Source: CBDUQI01 sp965369325 (GTDB lineage Bacteria; Pseudomonadota; Gammaproteobacteria; Steroidobacterales; JBCBZW01). From it: a stretch of DNA of 19,886 nt. Shown in pieces: positions 15,908 through 19,886 of the stretch (the first letter of the stretch is position 1; each line of letters starts with the position of its first letter). The DNA lies in the NCBI GenBank assembly GCA_965369325.1, contig CBDUQI010000102.1:1-19886 (forward strand). The letters run 5' to 3'. The notes below the pieces were generated by a model. That model made no database searches and was not told the origin of the DNA. It saw only the letters and a program-made list of their open reading frames with translations. Both the position numbers and the translations under genes were made by a program.

Positions 15908-15936
15908 AGTATACAAAAATTGCGAAAAGCTGAAAA
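15908..15936 (-). promoter_or_regulatory. Sigma-70 promoter of the 384-aa protein gene
   Basis: On the minus strand TTTTCA (-35, 15936-15931) and TATACT (-10, 15913-15908) are separated by exactly 17 bp. Initiation would fall near 15901, giving a leader of about 25 bases before ATG 15876. This is the best-formed promoter seen in the window. Confidence 0.6.
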
Positions 15937-15940
15937 TCCG

Positions 15941-15965
15941 TCTACGCCAAGATCGGCTTGGTAGA
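15941..15965. other. Hairpin in the intergenic region before the asparaginase gene
   Basis: TCTA..CCAAG pairs with CTTGG TAGA across ATCGG, 9 bp in all with a 2-base bulge. It is the first of several short hairpins in the non-coding interval 15877-16171, which otherwise shows no open frame that I can support. Confidence 0.3.
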
Positions 15966-16080
15966 ATAGGTCTGGTTGTCTGGCAACATTAACCTCAACA
16001 CAGGAGTGGCCCTATTGCCAAGGCGTAGCAGGGTGGGGCAGGGATAAGTGAAAAATCTCGCGGGGGCCCGACAACCGATT

Positions 16081-16097
16081 ACCGCACGAGCGGTTTA
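16081..16097 (+). other. Small hairpin followed by TTTA
   Basis: ACCGC-ACGA-GCGGT followed by TTTA lies 75 bp before the asparaginase start. It resembles a weak intrinsic terminator for any transcript entering from 15940-16080. No such transcript is known. Confidence 0.25.
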
Positions 16098-16171
16098 GTG
16101 CAACGACCCAAAGCGGACCCTAATACTGCCCTTAGTTGGGCTCTCACCAGGCAGATATACAGGCGCGGAAT

Positions 16172-17200
16172 ATGAGATTAACAACAGTCTTGGTTCTTCT
16201 TCTTTGTGCAGTATTTGCAAATGGCCAAGACGGCACTGAACCAAAGCCACACATCTTGATCCTGACGACCGGCGGCACGATCGCAAGTCGTACCGATGCT
16301 CCGTTGATAGACGGACCGGAATTGGTTCAAGCGGTTCCACAGTTACTCGAATACGCCGAGGTTCGGGTTGAGGAATTCAGCATAATTGGGTCGTCGAAAA
16401 TGACGCCGGATCATTGGCTTCGTTTAGCGAGACAAATAGACGAAATCTATTCCAATGACGAGCAGCTAGCTGGAATCGTTATCACGCATGGCACGGATAC
16501 AATGGAGGAAACCGCCTATTTCCTTAATCTAACAGTGCAATGGGATAGACCTGTTGTACTCGTTGGTTCGATGAGATCGTCGAACGACGTTTCGGCCGAT
16601 GGGCCTGCTAATCTCATCAACGCGGTTCGGGTGGCAACAAACGAACAAGCGATTGGTCAGGGTGTATTGGTCGTGCTAAATGAAGACATCAGCGCTGCCC
16701 GCGATGTATGGAAGACGGATAATCGCCGAGTACAGACTTTTAGTGGGGCAGATATTGGGCACCTGGGCACAGTTGATCCGGACGGCGTCCGTTTCTATCA
16801 CCGCTCCATGCTACCCCATACGACAAAATCGGAGTTTGATATTTCAAGCGTCACCGTCCTACCGGATGTATTGATATTGAGTGACTTTACGGGAATCTCT
16901 CAGTCGGTGGTCGAGAGGTTCGCTCGCCAGTCAATGGATGGCTTGGTTGTTCGAACATTTGCTGGTGGCAGAATGAGTGCGGGAATGATGGCGGGATTGG
17001 AAGAAATTGCAGATCTCGGCGTTCCAACAGTGGTGACGTCGCGAGTACCAGAGGGTCGAATTGTCTCACCCCCCAGCTACAATTTTCCCGCGATTGTCTC
17101 GAATGGTCAGCAGGACAACAAAGCAAGAATCCTACTGATGTTGGCGCTAACCAAATCCTCAGAACGAGGAGAGATTCAGCGAATCTTCCATACTTATTAG
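16172..17200 (+). CDS. ansB: Secreted type II L-asparaginase
   Basis: This enzyme hydrolyses L-asparagine to aspartate and ammonia, in the periplasm for type II forms. From ATG 16172 it has 342 residues, near the 348 of E. coli AnsB. The frame extends to 16136, but ATG 16172 gives a proper signal peptide (MRLTTVLVLLLCAVFANG). Active-site motifs are present: LTTGGTIAS with nucleophile Thr36, HGTDTMEET with Thr108-Asp109, SADGPANLINAV, and Lys181 in LNEDISAARDVWKTDN. In the loop that holds Ser58-Gln59 of the E. coli enzyme, the sequence reads GSSKM, so the Gln is replaced by Ser (Ser75), which may alter substrate preference. By eye the gene is less GC-rich than the left half of the window. It converges on the small Cys-rich gene. 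The symbol is used for the type II family; close orthology is not proven. Confidence 0.9.
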   Translation: MRLTTVLVLLLCAVFANGQDGTEPKPHILILTTGGTIASRTDAPLIDGPELVQAVPQLLEYAEVRVEEFSIIGSSKMTPDHWLRLARQIDEIYSNDEQLAGIVITHGTDTMEETAYFLNLTVQWDRPVVLVGSMRSSNDVSADGPANLINAVRVATNEQAIGQGVLVVLNEDISAARDVWKTDNRRVQTFSGADIGHLGTVDPDGVRFYHRSMLPHTTKSEFDISSVTVLPDVLILSDFTGISQSVVERFARQSMDGLVVRTFAGGRMSAGMMAGLEEIADLGVPTVVTSRVPEGRIVSPPSYNFPAIVSNGQQDNKARILLMLALTKSSERGEIQRIFHTY

Positions 17201-17233
17201 GGGTGTGGCAGTGTCCGCTGTTGGCCGAGTCAT

Positions 17234-17269
17234 CAGGGCCGTGGCGCGTCCTTGGCAACCACAGCCCTG
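17234..17269. terminator. Hairpin between convergent asparaginase and small Cys-rich gene
   Basis: CAGGGC pairs with GCCCTG and, after one C-A mismatch, GTGG pairs with CCAC, giving 10 pairs around a 14-base loop. It lies midway between the two stop codons and could serve both genes. There is no T run. Confidence 0.45.
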
Positions 17270-17283
17270 ACTTACCACTCCTT

Positions 17284-17589
17284 CTAGTCGTCAACTACGC
17301 ATGTGCACCCATTAGGGTTGTCGTCACCACCACATTGCCCGATGCCATCGTTGTCGTCGCACCATGTGGCTAGAATGTCACATGCGACCAGGTCTCCACC
17401 CGAACACGTTCCAACAATCTCTGTGTGGGTCGACGCTCGAAAGATACTTAATTGTGTTCTCCCGGCAGGCAACTCTCTTACAAAAGAGTCGAACCCACTA
17501 GAAGGTTTGATCGGTTGCGTGCTACCGGAACCAATAAGAACAACACCAAATATCAGTATTTTGGTGCCAGCCGAAATAATATTCCTCAT
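17284..17589 (-). CDS. Small secreted Cys-rich protein of unknown function
   Basis: The 101-aa product begins at ATG 17589, which has GGAGG centred about 10 bp upstream. The ATG at 17595 is too close to that ribosome binding site, and the longer frame reaching 18030 runs into transposase-remnant DNA. Residues 10-20 (ILIFGVVLIG) form a hydrophobic signal segment. The middle (about 25-58) has no recognisable domain. The last 40 residues hold six cysteines (62, 70, 77, 86, 95, 97) with acidic, Gly/Asn-rich spacers (CDDNDGIGQCGGDDNPNGCTC). The protein looks like a short exported peptide stabilised by three disulfides, or a metal-binding acidic tail. It is next to an IS3 remnant, so its own promoter region may have been changed. 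The family is not recognised. Confidence 0.6.
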   Translation of the reverse strand: MRNIISAGTKILIFGVVLIGSGSTQPIKPSSGFDSFVRELPAGRTQLSIFRASTHTEIVGTCSGGDLVACDILATWCDDNDGIGQCGGDDNPNGCTCVVDD

Positions 17590-17613
17590 CGTCATTCCTC
17601 CGTGGCATTCAAT

Positions 17614-17627
17614 CGCTCGTTCGAGCG
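17614..17627. promoter_or_regulatory. Inverted repeat upstream of the small Cys-rich gene
   Basis: CGCTCG-TT-CGAGCG is a 6-bp inverted repeat 25 bp upstream of ATG 17589, close to where an operator would lie. The sequence 17596-17796 between it and the transposase remnant has no gene that I can support. Confidence 0.2.
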
Positions 17628-17814
17628 TACATGCAGATAAGACGGACGTCGGACAGGATTTGGACAATTCAACAGTGGGGTTGATGCAAACGGCGAGCGA
17701 CGATTTTCGAACAGTGTTTTGCAGACGGACCGGCAACCCATCCCCGAAGAAGGTCTTTATGTCCGAGCCTAATGTGCTGCTGGAGTTACATCCATGAGTG
17801 GGGTAAATCGTGTT

Positions 17815-18071
17815 TCCCCTCGCGCTCATCGACCAACCGACGATAGGCTTCGAGAACAGACCAACTACGACGCACAGATACAACCAACCCTCAGCGGTGC
17901 GCAAGAACGTGATATCGGTGACCCACGCGTGATTTGGGCGATCAGCAGCGAAATTGCGTGCCAGATGATTCTTTACGCCCACAGGGTGCGTGCCGGAGAG
18001 CTTAGATTTGTGTCGCTTTTTGACCGGCACACCCTGAAGGCCTCTATCCGCATCAACCGGGCAACGCGGTT
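17815..18071 (-). pseudogene. Remnant of an IS3-family transposase (OrfB, rve domain)
   Basis: Reading the minus strand, NRVARLMR in one frame is followed after a frameshift near 18045 by GLQGVPVKKRHKSKLSG, then NHLARNFAADRPNHAWVTDITFLRTAEGWLYLCVVVGLFSKPIVGWSMS. This is the start of the DDE integrase core of IS3-type OrfB, including the first catalytic Asp in WVTDIT. The second Asp and the Glu are missing, and the frame enters unrelated sequence near 17815. Neither OrfA nor terminal inverted repeats are visible. It is a dead fragment, and marks past insertion and deletion in the right part of the window. Confidence 0.75.
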
Positions 18072-18119
18072 AGGGAATTTACAATTTCGTGAGGGACTCA
18101 ACACACTTTTGTCGCCTTA

Positions 18120-18143
18120 AAGAACAGTACACATACTGTTTTT
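18120..18143. promoter_or_regulatory. Inverted repeat AACAGTA-CACA-TACTGTT upstream of the lectin-protease gene
   Basis: A perfect 7-bp inverted repeat with a 4-base centre extends to 10 pairs with one G-T pair and runs into TTTTT. It is 68-91 bp before ATG 18211. It could be an operator for that gene or an AT-rich terminator-like hairpin left by the IS fragment. It is not a LexA box (the half-sites are inverted relative to one). Confidence 0.35.
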
Positions 18144-18210
18144 CGCGTTCATTTAGATCGGCGTTGACGAGGCAGTTTCGATTTCCCGCAGGCTGGCGAG
18201 GACATTTCAA

Positions 18211-19886
18211 ATGCTTTCACTCCAAAAAACAAGAGTTCTGATAACCAGTCTTTCCATGATCGCGATTGTGTCGTTCGCACAAACCGCCGTTGCCGAAAGC
18301 ACCGTCAAACTTCAAAACATATCCGTTGGTCGCTGCCTAAACGTACATGCAGGCCGTGAAAATTCTGAAGGTGGTTCCGTCACTTTGTACGATTGCGCGG
18401 ACACCCCGGACCAGGAGTGGGAAACATTATCATCGAGTGGGACCTGGATGAAATTTAGAAATCGGAGCACTCGGCGTTGTTTGAATATTCATCGCGGCTC
18501 ACAGAACCGTGAAGGTGGTTTGATCAGTGTCTATAGTTGTGCCAACACCCCGGATCAGGAATGGCGAATAATTCCGGCCGGAGCACACATTAAGCTAAAA
18601 AACAGATCGACCGGTCGGTGCCTAAACCTGCACAGAGGTCGACACAACTTCAATGGCGCACCCGCAACTTCCTACTCGTGCGCCAATTCGACGGATCAAA
18701 AGTGGACTCTGTCAACGATTAATGGGGATGAGGCAATCGGCAGCGTCAGTTCGGCGATCGTCGCCGGGACTAATGACGTCAGTACTCCTAGACGCAATGC
18801 GACCGTGAGAATGGAGCAACCCCAAGCGGCTGGACAACCAAGAGGGGTTTTACAGTGCAGCGGTGTCTTGATTTCGCCAACCATTGTGTTGACCTCAGGC
18901 CACTGTTGGGACCCAGCTCCGCGCCCAAGGGTCCCGGGAGTTGCTGCGTTTGGCACCAGCGACTGGGAAACCCCCGGCGACTGGTACCCCTTTCCAGGTC
19001 AGTTTGTCATTCGAGTCGGATCAAATGATAGCCAGACTGGAACGGTCTATACGATCAATCAGTATTCGATGGCCGGCAATACCGACATCATGATGTTACG
19101 ACTGAACACGGCCGTACCCAGAAATCAGGCCATTCCCGCGCAAGTAATTACAACTAACGGCCCCGAAATAAGTTCCAGCGGAATCAGTAGGTACTTAAGG
19201 GGAAAGACTCTACGTATCGCTGGTTGGGGTTCGGTTTCAGGGACTGCGCGGGTTGACCCGCGCTTTCGGCAGACGATCTCCGACGTTGTTTTCAGATCGT
19301 GGCCTGGAACCGAATTTGGAACAAACCCCGCCCATTTGATTGTGGGTTCCACTAGTGGTGCAACGCTTCAAGGTGGCGACTCGGGTGGCCCATTGTATTG
19401 GGATGATGGAACCACACTTCGTCTCTTAGGCATCACGCAGAGCGAAGGCCGGCATGTGATGACGTTTTTTCGCGGCGGAACCCGCGGCACTGGCGGCGTT
19501 CACCTACCCGATCTAGCCCTTTGGATAAACGAGGCCCTTGGCAGGGAAGACTGCGTTTCATTAAACAGCGATCGTATTCGAACGCAGCGCTTTGATTCAA
19601 ACTGGAAAGTGATTGAACCGATACCTGAAGGCAACCACTGGATATTTGATTTTCGTGGTAGCAGGGCCAACGCGGAAACAGCGCTTGCCATTCTTCGAGG
19701 TTACAACATCAATCAAAGTTGTCACTTAAATCGTCCCGGATCAGATTTTAGATATGTACTCACCGGCGGTAATCTTCCGTCCGGTCGGGTGGCGGGTGAG
19801 GACTGCACACGGATCGATCCCGCAAGTCTCCTCTACGATGAAAGAGACGGGCGTTGGTTAATTAAAACTCCAGCAGGAAACTCGTT
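18211..19886 (+). CDS. Exported ricin-B lectin / S1 serine protease with tandem C-terminal repeats (3' end outside window)
   Basis: The frame is open from ATG 18211 to the window end (558 codons). gcgagga lies 8 bp upstream. Residues 1-28 are a signal peptide (MIAIVSFAQTAVA core). Residues 32-165 are a ricin-B beta-trefoil with three subdomains, each with GRCLN or RRCLN and a final QxW (Gln68-Trp70, Gln116-Trp118, Gln163-Trp165). Residues about 183-440 are a chymotrypsin-fold protease: IVAG at 183, TSGHC with His231, DIMML with Asp292 and GGDSGGP with Ser391, so the triad is complete. The position six before Ser391 is Thr385, not Asp, so trypsin-like specificity is unlikely; the usual Cys before GDSGGP is missing. 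From residue 446 an 84-residue repeat begins with EDC and starts again at 530. The lectin probably targets the protease to glycans. The ATG choice is supported by the signal peptide. Confidence 0.88.
   Translation, partial: MLSLQKTRVLITSLSMIAIVSFAQTAVAESTVKLQNISVGRCLNVHAGRENSEGGSVTLYDCADTPDQEWETLSSSGTWMKFRNRSTRRCLNIHRGSQNREGGLISVYSCANTPDQEWRIIPAGAHIKLKNRSTGRCLNLHRGRHNFNGAPATSYSCANSTDQKWTLSTINGDEAIGSVSSAIVAGTNDVSTPRRNATVRMEQPQAAGQPRGVLQCSGVLISPTIVLTSGHCWDPAPRPRVPGVAAFGTSDWETPGDWYPFPGQFVIRVGSNDSQTGTVYTINQYSMAGNTDIMMLRLNTAVPRNQAIPAQVITTNGPEISSSGISRYLRGKTLRIAGWGSVSGTARVDPRFRQTISDVVFRSWPGTEFGTNPAHLIVGSTSGATLQGGDSGGPLYWDDGTTLRLLGITQSEGRHVMTFFRGGTRGTGGVHLPDLALWINEALGREDCVSLNSDRIRTQRFDSNWKVIEPIPEGNHWIFDFRGSRANAETALAILRGYNINQSCHLNRPGSDFRYVLTGGNLPSGRVAGEDCTRIDPASLLYDERDGRWLIKTPAGNS
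18304..18705 (+). repeat. Three-fold repeat encoding the ricin-B beta-trefoil
   Basis: Three subrepeats of about 47-48 codons each have the pattern K-L/F-x-N-x-S-x-x-R-C-L-N, a basic loop, a Cys before the QxW, and DQ[EK]W at the end. The spacing of the three QxW motifs is 48 and 47 residues. Confidence 0.85.
19546..19886 (+). repeat. Tandem protein repeat beginning EDC, 84-residue unit (second copy cut by window end)
   Basis: Unit one starts at residue 446 (EDCVSLNSDRIRTQRFDSNW) and unit two at residue 530 (EDCTRIDPASLLYDERDGRW). Both share E-D-C, a hydrophobic position and a Trp about 21 residues in. Between them are HWIFDF, AETALAILRGYNINQSC and RPGSDFRYVL. I have seen similar patterns at the ends of secreted proteins of other bacteria but cannot name the family. 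Confidence 0.6.

Noticed and set aside
17284..18030. A single 248-aa protein
   Set aside because: Its first 70 residues are an IS3 transposase fragment and the last 101 form a complete secreted protein with its own ribosome binding site.
18120..18143. LexA (SOS) box
   Set aside because: The half-sites are arranged ACAG...CTGT, the reverse of the CTGT...ACAG order of a LexA site.
1..19886. tRNA, rRNA or known riboswitch
   Set aside because: Intergenic intervals are short and none shows a cloverleaf, conserved rRNA segment or a riboswitch core that I can recognise by eye.

Overview
This window looks like a stretch of chromosome from a free-living, probably marine, gammaproteobacterium. Two genes are very close in sequence pattern to enterobacterial housekeeping families (an ABC-F protein of the YheS type and an MscS-like channel of the YbdG type). 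Many products carry signal peptides, and several are built from calcium-binding repeats of the kind common in marine Gammaproteobacteria. The species cannot be named from the sequence. No rRNA, tRNA or CRISPR array was seen.

Positions 1-2472, peptide-modification block: the window opens in the 3' end of a gene for a Ser/Lys/Arg-rich tail made of 15-bp repeats. Next comes an HPr kinase-related kinase overlapping by one base with a PqqD-like peptide chaperone (HPr-rel-A type pair). Convergent with them, 7 bp away, is a FemAB-type aminoacyl/acyl transferase, which sits 3 bp downstream of an AlgE-like outer-membrane exporter (2476-4281). Together they suggest an envelope module in which a serine-directed kinase, a peptide-binding chaperone, a FemAB transferase and a polysaccharide exporter may be linked. 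That link is inference.

Positions 4282-10093: a YbdG-type mechanosensitive channel on the + strand converges, with an 8-bp overlap, on a minus-strand run. This run reads yheS, then a DMT-family permease, then a secreted protein with a probable beta-propeller C-terminus. yheS has a perfect -10 box only 8 bp before its ATG and no Shine-Dalgarno, so it may be read from a leaderless transcript.

Positions 10094-14721: three consecutive + strand genes for exported proteins. They are a Cys-rich lipoprotein, a protein ending in thrombospondin type 3 plus dockerin-like calcium loops, and a large FG-GAP/ASPIC-UnbV repeat protein. A strong hairpin closes the group.

Positions 14722-19886: an unrecognised 384-aa protein with its own good promoter on the minus strand, then a segment that looks less GC-rich by eye. 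That segment holds a secreted type II asparaginase, a small secreted Cys-rich protein, a frameshifted remnant of an IS3-family transposase, and the start of a multidomain exported protein (ricin-B lectin, S1 serine protease, tandem Cys-containing repeats) that runs off the end. The right part is the most accessory-looking and may have been acquired horizontally.
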